Source: Sphingomonas dokdonensis (GTDB lineage: Bacteria; Pseudomonadota; Alphaproteobacteria; Sphingomonadales; Sphingomonadaceae). Taken from it: a DNA stretch of 64,000 nt. The stretch covers positions 248,001-312,000 of the forward strand of contig NZ_NBBI01000003.1 of the NCBI RefSeq assembly GCF_002197685.1, given 5' to 3'. Made by a program: the position numbers and the translations under genes. The notes beneath the pieces are model-generated. The model was given only the letters and a program-made list of their open reading frames with translations. It did not search any database and was not told where the DNA came from. This document shows, in pieces, positions 27,052-36,474 of this stretch (the stretch's first letter is position 1; every line of letters begins with the position of its first letter).

Positions 27052-27060
27052 GTCGGGGTC

Positions 27061-27297
27061 ATGCAAACATTTCTGGTCATCCTCCTCGTTGCGGCGCTGA
27101 TAGCGACGCTGGTGGCGCTGGTGCGCGGCATTGTCGCCTTTCTGCAAAATGCCAGCGCGGAGGCGCGCGGTACCGGCACCACCGGCCCCACCGCCGGACA
27201 GCTCAAGTCCAACAAGATGATGCAGCAGCGCATCCTGTTTCAGGCGCTCGCCATCATCATCGTCGTCGTGATGCTGTTCGCCGCCGGCCGGACCTGA
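27061..27297 (+). CDS. HIG1-domain twin transmembrane protein
   Basis: 78 aa with two membrane helices (about 3-27 and 57-76) joined by a hydrophilic loop. The loop end SNKMMQQRILFQ followed by the second helix matches the HIG1 pattern of alphaproteobacterial twin transmembrane proteins. These are related to mitochondrial HIG1/Rcf1 factors that stabilise or tune cytochrome oxidase supercomplexes. A respiratory role is inferred. It starts 9 bases after gluQ and is probably cotranscribed. Confidence 0.8.
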   Translation: MQTFLVILLVAALIATLVALVRGIVAFLQNASAEARGTGTTGPTAGQLKSNKMMQQRILFQALAIIIVVVMLFAAGRT

Positions 27298-27453
27298 CCG
27301 GAGGGCTTCGTTCCGGCGCGATGAACCAAAGGCACGGTTGATCGTTATGCGTTGGTCGAGGCTAGCGGATGGCTGTGGGGCGGCCCGCCGTCTCCTGTCC
27401 TCGCGCGCGTGCGTGTCCGCTGCGTGCGATCAAGGAGGGAGGGCTCTCGCCAG

Positions 27454-28707
27454 ATGGAACAACGCAAGTCAGCCAGCGCTGATGACCTGACCACCCTGTT
27501 TTCCGATGTTCGCGGCTTGAGCGAGGCGCTCGCCGCACCACTCAGCGATGCCGATGCAACCGTCCAGTCGATGGACGATGCCTCCCCCGCGAAATGGCAT
27601 CTGGCGCACACCACCTGGTTTTTCGAAACCTTTATTCTGCGCGATCACGTGCCCGGCTACCGCCTGCACGACCCGCGCTTTCCCTTTCTGTTCAACAGCT
27701 ATTACGAGGCGGAAGGCCGGCGTCATGCACGCGGCCGGCGTGGCATGGTGACCCGCCCGACCTTGGCGGAGGTATTGGATTATCGCGCGGCGGTGAACGC
27801 CGCCGTTGTCGCCGCGCTGCCGACGCTCGCTGACGATGTGCGCGACCTCGTGACGCTCGGCTGCCATCACGAGCAGCAGCATCAGGAACTGCTGATCACC
27901 GACATCCTGCACCTGTTCTCCGAAAATCCGCTGGAGCCGGCAATCTGGCCCGCCGCGCCCAAGGTGCCGGTGGCGATGCCTGCCGCAATCGGCTGGATCG
28001 ATCAGGACGAACAAGTGGTGGAAATCGGTCACGACGGCCGCGGTTTCGCCTTCGATTGTGAAGGGCCGCGGCACCGCAGCTTGCTCGCGCCGCACGCGAT
28101 CGCCGATCGAACCGTGACCAACGGCGAGTGGCAGCAGTTCATCGCCGAAGGCGGCTATCGTGAGCCGCGCTGGTGGCTATCCGATGGCTGGGCCTGGGTG
28201 CAGCGCGAGCGGATCGAGGCGCCGCTCTATTGGGAACAGCGCGACGGCGTCTGGACCCGCTTCGGCCTCGACGGCCGCCGCCCCGTCGATCCCGCCGCGC
28301 CGGTCACGCATGTCAGCTTCTACGAGGCGGACGCCTATGCCAGCTGGGCCGGCGCACGCCTGCCGACCGAGGCGGAATGGGAAAACGCCGCCGCCCGCCA
28401 TGATGCGCATGGCGGCAATCAGCTCGATGCCGCCGGCCCGGTCGAGCCGCGCCCCGCCGCCGGCGGCCCCGCCTTCTTTGGCGACGTGTGGGAATGGACG
28501 GGCAGCGCCTATCGCCCCTATCCCGGCTTCGCGCCGGCCGACGGTGCGGTTGGCGAATATAACGGCAAGTTCATGAACGGGCAGTTCGTGCTGCGCGGCG
28601 GCTCCTGCGCGACGCCGCGCGGCCATGCGCGCGCCTGCTATCGGAATTTCTTCTACCCCCACCAGCGCTGGCAATTCACCGGCGTTCGGCTGGCGCAGGA
28701 TCGCTGA
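27454..28707 (+). CDS. egtB: Ergothioneine biosynthesis sulfoxide synthase EgtB
   Basis: Non-heme iron enzyme that joins hercynine to a thiol (gamma-glutamylcysteine or cysteine) with oxygen to form the sulfoxide precursor of ergothioneine. 417 aa from ATG 27454, with AAGGAGGGAGGG upstream. The N-terminal DinB-like part carries iron ligands His52 (WHLAHTTWFFE) and His139/His143 (HHEQQHQE). The C-terminal FGE-sulfatase domain has VTNGEWQQF, RLPTEAEWE, GDVWEWTGS and the end VLRGGSCATPR with FTGVRLA. egtD follows 55 bases later. EgtA, EgtC and EgtE are not in the window. Confidence 0.94.
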   Translation: MEQRKSASADDLTTLFSDVRGLSEALAAPLSDADATVQSMDDASPAKWHLAHTTWFFETFILRDHVPGYRLHDPRFPFLFNSYYEAEGRRHARGRRGMVTRPTLAEVLDYRAAVNAAVVAALPTLADDVRDLVTLGCHHEQQHQELLITDILHLFSENPLEPAIWPAAPKVPVAMPAAIGWIDQDEQVVEIGHDGRGFAFDCEGPRHRSLLAPHAIADRTVTNGEWQQFIAEGGYREPRWWLSDGWAWVQRERIEAPLYWEQRDGVWTRFGLDGRRPVDPAAPVTHVSFYEADAYASWAGARLPTEAEWENAAARHDAHGGNQLDAAGPVEPRPAAGGPAFFGDVWEWTGSAYRPYPGFAPADGAVGEYNGKFMNGQFVLRGGSCATPRGHARACYRNFFYPHQRWQFTGVRLAQDR

Positions 28708-28762
28708 CACCATCCCGCGCGGCGCATTCGCGACGACGACGGGACGACCAGGAAGGATAAGG

Positions 28763-29740
28763 ATGCTGAAGCAGGAAATGGAGGACGGCCAGGCGTCCCT
28801 CGCCGATCCGCAATTCCGTGCCGACGTGCTGAACGGCCTCACGCTGCGCCCGCGCGCCATCCCCGCGCGCTGGTTCTACGATCGCCGCGGCTCGGATCTG
28901 TTCGAGGATATCACCCGCCTGCCCGAATATTATCCGACGCGCACCGAAACCGCGCTGCTGGAACAGATCGGCTCCGACCTCGCGCGCCATGTTGCGCCCG
29001 GCGCGGCGCTGGTTGAGTTCGGCTCCGGTTCCTCGACCAAGACGCCGCTAGTGATCGATGCGATCCAGCCGAGCGCTTATGTGCCGATCGACATTTCCGG
29101 CGACATGCTGCGCGAATCCTCGCGCGTCGTGTCCGATCGCTACCCGAACATGCTGGTGCTGCCGTTCGAGGCCGACTTCACCCGCCTCGTCGATCTTCCG
29201 CGCACCATCGAAAGCACGCCCAAGATCGGCTTCTTCCCCGGCTCGACGATCGGCAACCTGATGCCGCGCCCCGCGGTTGACCTGCTACGCGCGATGCGCG
29301 GCTCGCTCGGCGAGGGCAGCCGCCTCATCATCGGCATGGATCGGATCAAGGATCCTTCGGTGCTCGTCCCCGCCTATGACGATGCCGCGGGCGTCACTGC
29401 CGCCTTCAACTGCAACCTGCTGGCGCGCATCAACCGCGAACTCGAAGGCACCATCCCGCTCGACGCCTTTCGCCACCGCGCGATCTGGAACGACGACCGC
29501 GCGCGCATCGAAATGCATCTGGAGGCGACGCGCGACGTGTCGTTCGAGGTCGAGGAACGCCCCTTCTCGATCACGGCGGGCGAGACGATCCATACCGAAA
29601 ACAGCCACAAATACGGGCCTCGCGATGCCCGCATCCTGCTGCGCGCCGGCGGCTGGACGCCGGTCGCCGAATGGACCGATCCCGACGGCCTGTTCGCGGT
29701 GATCCTCGCCGAAGCGCAGGCGGAACGCCTCGCCCCTTAG
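28763..29740 (+). CDS. egtD: L-histidine N(alpha)-methyltransferase EgtD
   Basis: Trimethylates histidine to hercynine with three S-adenosylmethionine, the first step of ergothioneine synthesis. 325 aa from ATG 28763, with AGGAAGGA upstream. Matches the family: PARWFYDRRGSDLFEDIT, PEYYPTRTE, LVEFGSGSSTKT for SAM binding, FFPGSTIGNL, and substrate residues in IWNDDRARIEMHL and IHTENSHKY. With egtB it gives a two-gene ergothioneine unit, linking this region to protection against oxidants. Confidence 0.95.
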   Translation: MLKQEMEDGQASLADPQFRADVLNGLTLRPRAIPARWFYDRRGSDLFEDITRLPEYYPTRTETALLEQIGSDLARHVAPGAALVEFGSGSSTKTPLVIDAIQPSAYVPIDISGDMLRESSRVVSDRYPNMLVLPFEADFTRLVDLPRTIESTPKIGFFPGSTIGNLMPRPAVDLLRAMRGSLGEGSRLIIGMDRIKDPSVLVPAYDDAAGVTAAFNCNLLARINRELEGTIPLDAFRHRAIWNDDRARIEMHLEATRDVSFEVEERPFSITAGETIHTENSHKYGPRDARILLRAGGWTPVAEWTDPDGLFAVILAEAQAERLAP

Positions 29741-29751
29741 GAGACCACCCG

Positions 29752-30255
29752 GTGAGCGAGACCGCCGACCGCGACGATCCCGAATTGTGGGAAAAGGTGA
29801 AGGCCAGGGTGACCGCCGGCGACAAGGGCGGTCACAAGGGTGAATGGTCCGCGCGCAAGGCACAGCTGGCGGTTGCCGAATACAAGAAAGCCGGCGGCGG
29901 TTATCGCGGCAAGAAGGATGCCGACAACAGCCTTCACCAGTGGAGCGAGGAGAAATGGGGCACCCGCTCGGGCAAGAAGAGCGAGGACACCGGCGAGCGC
30001 TACCTCCCGAAGAAAGCACGCGACGCGCTGACCAGCGAGGAATACGCCCGCACCACCGCCAAGAAGCGCCGCGACACAAAGAAGGGCAAGCAGCATTCCG
30101 CCCAGCCGGATGACGTCGCGCGCAAAACCGCACCCTTCCGCCACGCCGACGCCGATCTCACCAGGGCCGAGCTGATGGACATGGCCCGCGCCCGTGACAT
30201 CAAGGGCCGCTCGACCATGAACAAGGCCGATCTGATCAAGGCGTTGCCCGACTAG
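29752..30255 (+). CDS. DUF5872-like protein with Rho-N/SAP-type C-terminus
   Basis: 167 aa, very basic. The start is GTG 29752, with AGGAG overlapping the egtD stop 12 bases upstream. The N-terminal part reads WEKVKARVTAGDKGGHKGEWSARKAQLA and WSEEKWGTRSG, as in DUF5872 proteins. The middle is Lys-rich. The last 40 residues (LTRAELMDMARARDIKGRST, then MNKADLIKAL) fit a Rho termination factor N-terminal or SAP-like helix pair that can bind nucleic acid. Stress-related DNA binding is only an inference. Confidence 0.75.
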   Translation: MSETADRDDPELWEKVKARVTAGDKGGHKGEWSARKAQLAVAEYKKAGGGYRGKKDADNSLHQWSEEKWGTRSGKKSEDTGERYLPKKARDALTSEEYARTTAKKRRDTKKGKQHSAQPDDVARKTAPFRHADADLTRAELMDMARARDIKGRSTMNKADLIKALPD

Positions 30256-30266
30256 CTTCTACGCAC

Positions 30267-30289
30267 GGGCTTTACAGGTAGCGAAGCCC
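30267..30289. terminator. Weak hairpin between convergent genes
   Basis: GGGCTT (30267-30272) pairs with AAGCCC (30284-30289) over an 11-base loop, between the stops of the DUF5872-like gene and kynU. Short stem and no U-run, so low certainty. Confidence 0.35.
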
Positions 30290-30291
30290 TA

Positions 30292-31533
30292 TCACGTCAC
30301 CGCCGCACGCTCGGCATAGGCCGGGTCACGCCACGCCTCGGTCTCCATCACCTCGGCGATCATCTCCACCGCACGCCACACATCCTCGTGCGACGTATAG
30401 AGCGGCGTCAGGCCCAGCCGCAGCACCTCCGGCGCACGGAAGTCACCGACCACGCCGCGCGCGATCAGCGCCTGGCACACTTCCCACGCATGGGGATGCG
30501 CCACGCTGACATGGCTGCCGCGCGTCGCCGGATCGCGCGGCGTCACCAGCGTAAAGCCCGCACCCGCGCACCGCTGCTCGATCCCTGCGATCAGCAGCGC
30601 GCTCAGCGACCGGCTCTTCGCCGTCACCTCGGCCATGCTCACGCCGTCGAACGTATCGAGTCCCGCATCCAGCGCCGCCATGCCGAGGATCGGCGGCGTG
30701 CCGCACAGGAATGGCGCCATGCCCTCGCCCGGCGCGTAATCGTCGCCGAAATCGAACGGCGCGCGATGACCCATCCAGCCCGTCATCGGCGAGCGGAGCC
30801 GCCCGTGCAGCCGCCCAGCGACATACAGGAAGGCGGGTGCACCCGGCCCGCCGTTCAGATATTTATACCCACAGCCGACCGCCATGTCCGCGTCGCAACC
30901 GACCAGATCCACCGGCACCGCGCCAACGCTGTGGCTGAGATCCCACAGGATCAGCGCGCCCTTGGCATGCGCCGCCATAGTCAGCGACGCCATGTCGAGC
31001 ATCGCACCTGTCTTGTAGTGCACATGCGTCAGCATCACGACCGCGGTGTCGCCGTCGATCGCCGCCGCGATCTCACCCACCGGCACGGTGCGCACCTGCC
31101 GCCCGGGCAGCAGGTCAGCGATCCCTTGCGCGATGTACAGGTCGGTTGGGAAATTGCCCGGCTCGGTCAGGATCGTCGTGCGATCGGGCTGCGCCTGGCA
31201 CGCCGCGACGATCAGCTTGAACAGGTTGGCCGAGGTCGAATCGGCGACGATCACCTCGTCCGCGCCCGCCCCGATCAGCGGTGCGATGCGCGCGCCCAGC
31301 CGCACCGGCGCCTCGATCCAGCCATGCTTGTTCCAGCTGGCGATCAGATCGTGGCCCCATTGCGCCTCGACCGCCGCTGCCACCCGCGCGGGCGTGGCAC
31401 GCGGCAGCGCGCCAAGCGAATTGCCGTCGAGATAGATCAGCCCCTCCGGCAGCGTGAAGCGGTCGCGGTACGCACGCAGCGGATCGGCCGCATCCATCGT
31501 CTGCGCCTCGGCCAGCGTCGTCCAGCCGCTCAC
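30292..31533 (-). CDS. kynU: Kynureninase
   Basis: PLP enzyme that cleaves kynurenine to anthranilate and alanine. 413 aa from GTG 31533. Features: GLIYLDGNSLGALPRATP, DSTSANLFKL for PLP phosphate, LWDLSHSVGAVPVDL with the cofactor Asp, and the Schiff-base Lys in VGCGYKYLNGGPGAP. The GTG overlaps the kynA stop (GTGA), so the pair is coupled. ATG 31500 (MDAADPLRAYRDRF) is an alternative start. The formamidase step (KynB) is not encoded in the window. Confidence 0.94.
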   Translation of the reverse strand: MSGWTTLAEAQTMDAADPLRAYRDRFTLPEGLIYLDGNSLGALPRATPARVAAAVEAQWGHDLIASWNKHGWIEAPVRLGARIAPLIGAGADEVIVADSTSANLFKLIVAACQAQPDRTTILTEPGNFPTDLYIAQGIADLLPGRQVRTVPVGEIAAAIDGDTAVVMLTHVHYKTGAMLDMASLTMAAHAKGALILWDLSHSVGAVPVDLVGCDADMAVGCGYKYLNGGPGAPAFLYVAGRLHGRLRSPMTGWMGHRAPFDFGDDYAPGEGMAPFLCGTPPILGMAALDAGLDTFDGVSMAEVTAKSRSLSALLIAGIEQRCAGAGFTLVTPRDPATRGSHVSVAHPHAWEVCQALIARGVVGDFRAPEVLRLGLTPLYTSHEDVWRAVEMIAEVMETEAWRDPAYAERAAVT

Positions 31534-32354
31534 AGCACCGCCCTTACGGTCAGCAATTCGGGAAAGAACACCTGGTCGATCACCCGTGCAAGATACGGCA
31601 CGCCTGCCGTGCCGCCCGTACCACGCTTGAACCCGATCACCCGTTCCACCGTCTTCAGATGGCCGAAACGCCACAACTGAAAGCGATATTCCAGATCGAC
31701 GAGCTTTTCCGCCAGCTCGTACAGGTTCCAGTATCGCTCGGGCGCGGCATAGACCGTGCGCCAGCATGCCTCCACACCCGCCGAGGCGACATAGGGCTGC
31801 GTCACGTCGCGGTTCAGCTGGTCCTCCGGCACCGGCAGCCCGGCGCGCGACAGCGCCCGCAGCGCCTCGTCATAGATGCTCGGCTGCGCCAGGGCATCGC
31901 GCAGCAGTGCCTGCAGATGCGGCGCATCGTCGAACACTGCGATCATCGCGGCGTTCTTGTTGCCCATCAGGAATTCCATCGCGCGATATTGCTGCGACTG
32001 GAAACCGGAGCTCGCGCCCAGCTTCCCACGCATCGCGGAATAATCGGCCGGGGTGATCGTCGCCAGGGTCTCCCAGCTGCCGATCAGCTGCTGCTGCACC
32101 CGCGCCACCCGCGCCATCATCTTGAACGCGGTGTCGAGCCGATCCTCGGCGATCGCGGTGCGCGCCGCCGTCAGTTCGTGCAGGCACAATTTCATCCACA
32201 ATTCGGACGCTTGGTGGATGACGATGAACAGCAGTTCGTCATGCGTGTCGGACAAGGGTGTCTGGCACGCGAGCAGCTCGTCGAGCCGCAGATAGCTGGC
32301 GTAGGTCGGCCCGCCAGGTGGCGTGGCGGCGTTGGGATCGGCGCGCATTTCCAT
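31530..32354 (-). CDS. kynA: Tryptophan 2,3-dioxygenase
   Basis: Heme enzyme that opens the indole ring of tryptophan to N-formylkynurenine, the first step of the kynurenine route. 274 aa. Conserved segments: TYASYLRLDELLACQTP, HDELLFIVIHQASELWMKL with the active-site His, SSGFQSQQYRAMEFLMGNK, and the proximal heme His in FGHLKTVERVIGFKRGTGG. Start codon ATG 32354. First gene of the kynA-kynU unit. The product anthranilate may feed aromatic catabolism or amino acid synthesis. Confidence 0.96.
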   Translation of the reverse strand: MEMRADPNAATPPGGPTYASYLRLDELLACQTPLSDTHDELLFIVIHQASELWMKLCLHELTAARTAIAEDRLDTAFKMMARVARVQQQLIGSWETLATITPADYSAMRGKLGASSGFQSQQYRAMEFLMGNKNAAMIAVFDDAPHLQALLRDALAQPSIYDEALRALSRAGLPVPEDQLNRDVTQPYVASAGVEACWRTVYAAPERYWNLYELAEKLVDLEYRFQLWRFGHLKTVERVIGFKRGTGGTAGVPYLARVIDQVFFPELLTVRAVL

Positions 32355-32394
32355 GCCCCGCCCCTAGCGCGAACCACCCACCCGGCGCAGCCCG

Positions 32395-34515
32395 TTAGTT
32401 CGCCGCCGCTGCCGTCACCGTACCGACCTGGCTCTGACATGGCGGCGCGGCACCGGCGAAATCGGCAAAACTGCCGAACCGGCTGGTGGCGTCCGCCGCC
32501 ACCGTGCCGCCCTTGCCGGCCACCTCCCAGACATAGGATTTGTTGTTGTCGAACCCGGAAATCGCCGCGTTAAGGGCCGCCGCTTCTGCCGCGCTGATCT
32601 CCGGCGCCACGACGCGGCGGCTCTTCACCATGCGCGCGACCTGCCCGTCGAACAACGAGATGCGCCAGTAGGCGATTCCGCCCAGCGTGCGATCCATCGG
32701 CTTGGCGGAATAGGACCAGCGAAATCCCTTGCCCGCCGGCGGCACCTTCACCGTCGTCGCATAACAGGAGAATGCCGGATAATCGTTGGCATAGGGCACG
32801 TCCTGCGGCTGATCCTTCGGGCGCTTCAGCTCGCTTGGCGGGGGAAAGCCGCCGCCGAACAGATAATGCGTGTGCCCCCCCTTGGCATCGCCCTCCCAAT
32901 CGACCTTGCCCTCGCCTTCGAGTCCTAGGACGAGCAGGCGATTGTCCTCGTCGAAGCGCCAGCTGGTGCGGCTCGCCTCCACTGCGGGATATTGCTGCCG
33001 CCAATAGGCCGTCAGCATCTTGTCCGCGTCGCTCGCCGCCACCCCCGCGAGCTGTGCGCGAACGCCGTAGATCTCATCGCCGCGCAGCGTCTGCTGGATG
33101 CGATAGCGGCCCGGCTGATCGAACCCCGCCGAGGCATCGATGTCGACCACCTCGATCCGGTTCGGCAGCCGCGGCGCGGGAAATACCAGTGCCTCCAGCG
33201 CCGCACCGTCGGCGCGCAGCGGCAATACCCAGCGCGACAGTGGCGCCTCCAGCGCGGCGAGCGTACGATCGCCCAGCCGCGTACCGTCCAGCCATACGGG
33301 CGCGCCATTCACCGTGGCGCGCACCACCACATGGTCGAACATCGCAGGCGTCGGCAACCGCTCGTTGATCCCATCGCCGCCCTTGCTCGCCACCAGCACC
33401 GGCTCGGCCGCGATCCCCATCTCGCGGAGCAGCGCGATCAGCAGCGCGGTCTTGCCTTTGCAGTCACCGAACTTGCGGCTCCACGTCTCGTCGGCATTAG
33501 CCGGGCGGTAATTGCCGCCGTCCAGCCCGACATAGACGTAGCGGATGCGGTCCTGCACCAGCCGCAGCGCCGCCTCCACGCGGCGCGCCGGATCGCTCGT
33601 TTCCGCCGCAATACGCTGCGCCTCGGCGCGGATCGGCGAATTGGGTGCCAGCGCCGCTGCCTGGGTGTAAGAATCGGCAAAGCCGCGCGACAGCGTCTGC
33701 CAGTCGGCATAGCCGCTGAACTGCACCAGCCGGTTGATGAGATAGCGCACCGGGGCCTGCTCGGGCAGCGTCGCACTCGCCGGATCGGTCAGCAGGTATA
33801 GCCGCTCGGTCTGGTCGCCGAGATCGCGCACCACCGGCTCGGGCAGGTCGCCCGTGCTGCGATACGCCACCGGCACGTTCTTGTCGGCCAGCACGCGCAG
33901 CCGGTAAGCGCCGCGTATCCCGATCATCGGAAATTGCTGGAAGCCGTCTGCCGCATCCACCGGCACCACGCCACGCCGCCGCTTGGTCGCGGCGAATTCC
34001 AGCTCGTCCCCGACCTGCAATCCCGCCGCCTGCAAGGTCGCGGTGAGGTCGCCGTAGAGCATGGATTGCTCCAGATCGTTCTCGCGCTGGATCACCGCGA
34101 ACTTCTGCGCGCCGATCACGTCGATCGTCTGCCCGCCGCGGATGATCACCAGCCGATGAACAATCATCTCTTCATTGGCGGGCGACCAGGTGATCGCGAT
34201 ATTGCCAGCCGCCAGCCCCTCGGGCGACAGCAGCTTCATGCGCCAGGCCTGATATTCCTCCTGCACCCCCGCGGTGATCCGCGCCTGCGTATCCGAATAG
34301 ATGACCCGCAGCGGCGCGCCCGGCGGCAGCGGCGCGTCGGTCGCGCTCGGCGGCGCGATCACCCACGCTGGCGCGGGAGCATAGAGCACGTCGCGCGCTG
34401 TCGTTCGGGCACTCTGCGCCTTGGCCCCGGTGGCAGCGCCATCGCGCAACGATTGCGCCGCCGTCTGGCTGGCCAGCGCGCCCGCCAGCAGCACCGAAAA
34501 ACCTGCAACCCGCAT
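32395..34515 (-). CDS. Exported DUF3857 and transglutaminase-like protein
   Basis: 706 aa from ATG 34515, preceded by AGGGGGGG. Signal peptide of about 20 residues ending TAA. The N-terminal half is DUF3857 (KLLSPEGLAAGNIAITWSPA, then RGVVPVDAADGFQQFPMIG). The middle is a transglutaminase-like domain with the catalytic-type Cys in RKFGDCKGKTALL, His in FDHVVVRA and Asp in WLDGTR. The C-terminal part is a DUF2569-like beta region. Such proteins are common in sphingomonads and Bacteroidetes and probably act on peptides or proteins in the periplasm; the activity is not established. Ends 40 bases before kynA, same strand, so cotranscription is possible. Confidence 0.88.
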   Translation of the reverse strand: MRVAGFSVLLAGALASQTAAQSLRDGAATGAKAQSARTTARDVLYAPAPAWVIAPPSATDAPLPPGAPLRVIYSDTQARITAGVQEEYQAWRMKLLSPEGLAAGNIAITWSPANEEMIVHRLVIIRGGQTIDVIGAQKFAVIQRENDLEQSMLYGDLTATLQAAGLQVGDELEFAATKRRRGVVPVDAADGFQQFPMIGIRGAYRLRVLADKNVPVAYRSTGDLPEPVVRDLGDQTERLYLLTDPASATLPEQAPVRYLINRLVQFSGYADWQTLSRGFADSYTQAAALAPNSPIRAEAQRIAAETSDPARRVEAALRLVQDRIRYVYVGLDGGNYRPANADETWSRKFGDCKGKTALLIALLREMGIAAEPVLVASKGGDGINERLPTPAMFDHVVVRATVNGAPVWLDGTRLGDRTLAALEAPLSRWVLPLRADGAALEALVFPAPRLPNRIEVVDIDASAGFDQPGRYRIQQTLRGDEIYGVRAQLAGVAASDADKMLTAYWRQQYPAVEASRTSWRFDEDNRLLVLGLEGEGKVDWEGDAKGGHTHYLFGGGFPPPSELKRPKDQPQDVPYANDYPAFSCYATTVKVPPAGKGFRWSYSAKPMDRTLGGIAYWRISLFDGQVARMVKSRRVVAPEISAAEAAALNAAISGFDNNKSYVWEVAGKGGTVAADATSRFGSFADFAGAAPPCQSQVGTVTAAAAN

Positions 34516-34675
34516 GCGTCCCCCCCTATGTCCCCGCCCCTTGCTATCAGCGCGCGGGCGGGTTCGCGAGCCACCATATCGGCCCCGCTTTTCCGATCGA
34601 CATGGCGCCAGCAGCGGCTCGATGGAAGGAAGCAGCGGATGGCACCGGTCCGATCCAGCCGCTAAGCGGAGCGCC

Positions 34676-35014
34676 ATGGATTATGTCGCGATGAAGAACT
34701 TTGTCGGCACTTGGTTCGAAAGCGGTGGCGATGCGCTGTTGCACGTCCACGGCGGCATGCTGGTGCTGATCCTCGCGCGTCTGATCACGCGCCGCTCACT
34801 CGCGACGCCAATCCCGCTCCTGTGTGTCGTCGCGCTCCAGACGCTCAACGAATGTATCGATCGCTACAACCACGGCTCGTGGCGTTGGCCCGATACGATC
34901 GGCGATACCGCCAACACCCTGTTCTGGCCCGTGGTACTGTTCATTGGCCTGCGCCTGCGCCGTCAGCGCGAGAACAGTGGTCGGGCCGTGGCGGATGCGG
35001 AAGCGGCGCTCTGA
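34676..35014 (+). CDS. Small VanZ-like membrane protein
   Basis: 112 aa from ATG 34676. Two or three hydrophobic segments (about 24-40, 45-58, 78-95) with NECIDRYNHGSWRWPDTIGD between them, followed by NTLFWPVVLFIGLRLRRQ. The D-T-x-x-D-x-x-x-N pattern after a Trp-rich loop resembles VanZ-family and related polytopic proteins. Role unknown. Sits divergent to the transglutaminase-like gene and convergent with the transporter gene, 8 bases apart. Confidence 0.65.
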   Translation: MDYVAMKNFVGTWFESGGDALLHVHGGMLVLILARLITRRSLATPIPLLCVVALQTLNECIDRYNHGSWRWPDTIGDTANTLFWPVVLFIGLRLRRQRENSGRAVADAEAAL

Positions 35015-35021
35015 CGCGTCG

Positions 35022-36362
35022 CTACGCCGCCAGCCGCCGCCGGTCCGCTTCGTCGAGCGCCTGAAGCGACACGCCCCGGCTTTCGCGCATCACCAGCGCG
35101 GCGCCCAGGCTCACCGCCGCGCTCGCGCTCACGTATATGGCCAGCGGCAGCCAGTCGTCATAGGCGCGCAGCATCGTCGCGCCGATCAGCGGTGCCCAGC
35201 TTCCCGCGACGATCGCCGTGACCTGATAACCGAGCGACACACCCGAATAGCGCATCCGCGTCGGAAACATCTCGGCCATGATCGCCGGCTGTGGCGCATA
35301 CATGATGCCGTGCACCACCAGCCCGGCCATGATCGCGGCAAGCATGGTCGCGGTGTCGCCGGTATCGAACATCGGAAAGGCCGCGAACGGCCAGGCGATC
35401 GCTAGCGCGGCACCAAGCAGATAGGTCGGCCGCCGTCCCACCCTGTCCGCCGCCCAGCCGGCGAGCGGGATCACCACCACATGCAGCAAATGGCCGATGA
35501 ACAGCAGCCCCAGGATGCGGCTGGTCGCGATGCCGCGATACGCCAGATAGGTGATCGAGAAGGTGACCACCATGTAATACAGGATGTTCTCGCCGAAGCG
35601 CAGCGCCATGGCGGTAAACACGCCCCGCGGGTAGCGGCGAAACACCTCCACCACGCCATGCCCAGCCTCATCGCGGCGCGCCGCTTCTTCGCGCGCGGCA
35701 TGGAACAGCGGCGAATCGCTCACCTGCGTGCGGATGTAATAGCCGATCGCGATGATGATGACCGACAGCCAGAAGGCGACGCGCCAGCCCCAGGCAAGGA
35801 ACGCCTCTTCGGTCAGAAATGTCGACAGGACCAGCAGCACGATCGTCGCCAGCACATTGCCAAGCGGCACGCCGGCCTGCGGAAAGCTGCCCCAGAACGC
35901 CCGGCTCTTATTGGGGCTATGCTCGGTCACCAGCAGCACCGCACCGCCCCACTCGCCGCCCAGCGCAAAGCCCTGGATGAAGCGCAGCGTCACCAGCAGC
36001 GCCGGCGCCCAATAGCCGATCGCCTCGAAGCCGGGCAGGCAGCCCATCAGGAATGTGGAGGCGCCGATCAGTATCAGGCTGAATTGCAGCAGCGACTTGC
36101 GCCCGATCCGATCGCCTATATGCCCGAACACCACCCCGCCCAGCGGCCGCGCGATGAAGCCCACGGCATAGGTGGCGAAGGCGGCGATGATGCCGTCGAG
36201 GTTGTTGCCCGTTTGCGGAAAGAACAGCTTGCCGAAGACCAACGTGGCGGCGGTGCCGTAGAGGAAGAATTCGTACCATTCGACGATCGTGCCCGCCATG
36301 GAGGCGCTCACCACCTTCTTCAGGTGCGACAGGTCGGCCCGGCTCTCGTGTTCCAACGCCAT
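35022..36362 (-). CDS. MFS transporter, metabolite:H+ symporter (MHS) family
   Basis: 446 aa with about 12 membrane helices. The MHS signatures are clear: VVSASMAGTIVEWYEFFLYG at the first helix, ARPLGGVVFGHIGDRIGRK as the loop 2-3 motif, GFALGGEWGGAVLL, and AGWAADRVGRRPTYL in the second half. Members carry organic acids and osmolytes such as citrate, alpha-ketoglutarate, shikimate or proline/betaine in symport with protons; the substrate here cannot be told. A TetR-type gene is divergent, 112 bases away, and may control it. Confidence 0.9.
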   Translation of the reverse strand: MALEHESRADLSHLKKVVSASMAGTIVEWYEFFLYGTAATLVFGKLFFPQTGNNLDGIIAAFATYAVGFIARPLGGVVFGHIGDRIGRKSLLQFSLILIGASTFLMGCLPGFEAIGYWAPALLVTLRFIQGFALGGEWGGAVLLVTEHSPNKSRAFWGSFPQAGVPLGNVLATIVLLVLSTFLTEEAFLAWGWRVAFWLSVIIIAIGYYIRTQVSDSPLFHAAREEAARRDEAGHGVVEVFRRYPRGVFTAMALRFGENILYYMVVTFSITYLAYRGIATSRILGLLFIGHLLHVVVIPLAGWAADRVGRRPTYLLGAALAIAWPFAAFPMFDTGDTATMLAAIMAGLVVHGIMYAPQPAIMAEMFPTRMRYSGVSLGYQVTAIVAGSWAPLIGATMLRAYDDWLPLAIYVSASAAVSLGAALVMRESRGVSLQALDEADRRRLAA

Positions 36363-36474
36363 TGTTCTCCTGCCCCTCGCGTCCCCAGTAACGTACCGGG
36401 ATCAGCCGGCAAAATCATCATCGTGGCCAAACAGCGCCGCGACAATCCCGGCCGGATGTGCTTTGATGCGCGGC

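Noticed and set aside
27298..27453. Upstream start of egtB at 27352
   Set aside because: ATG 27454 has a strong Shine-Dalgarno (AAGGAGGGAGGG), and the added residues are not like EgtB.
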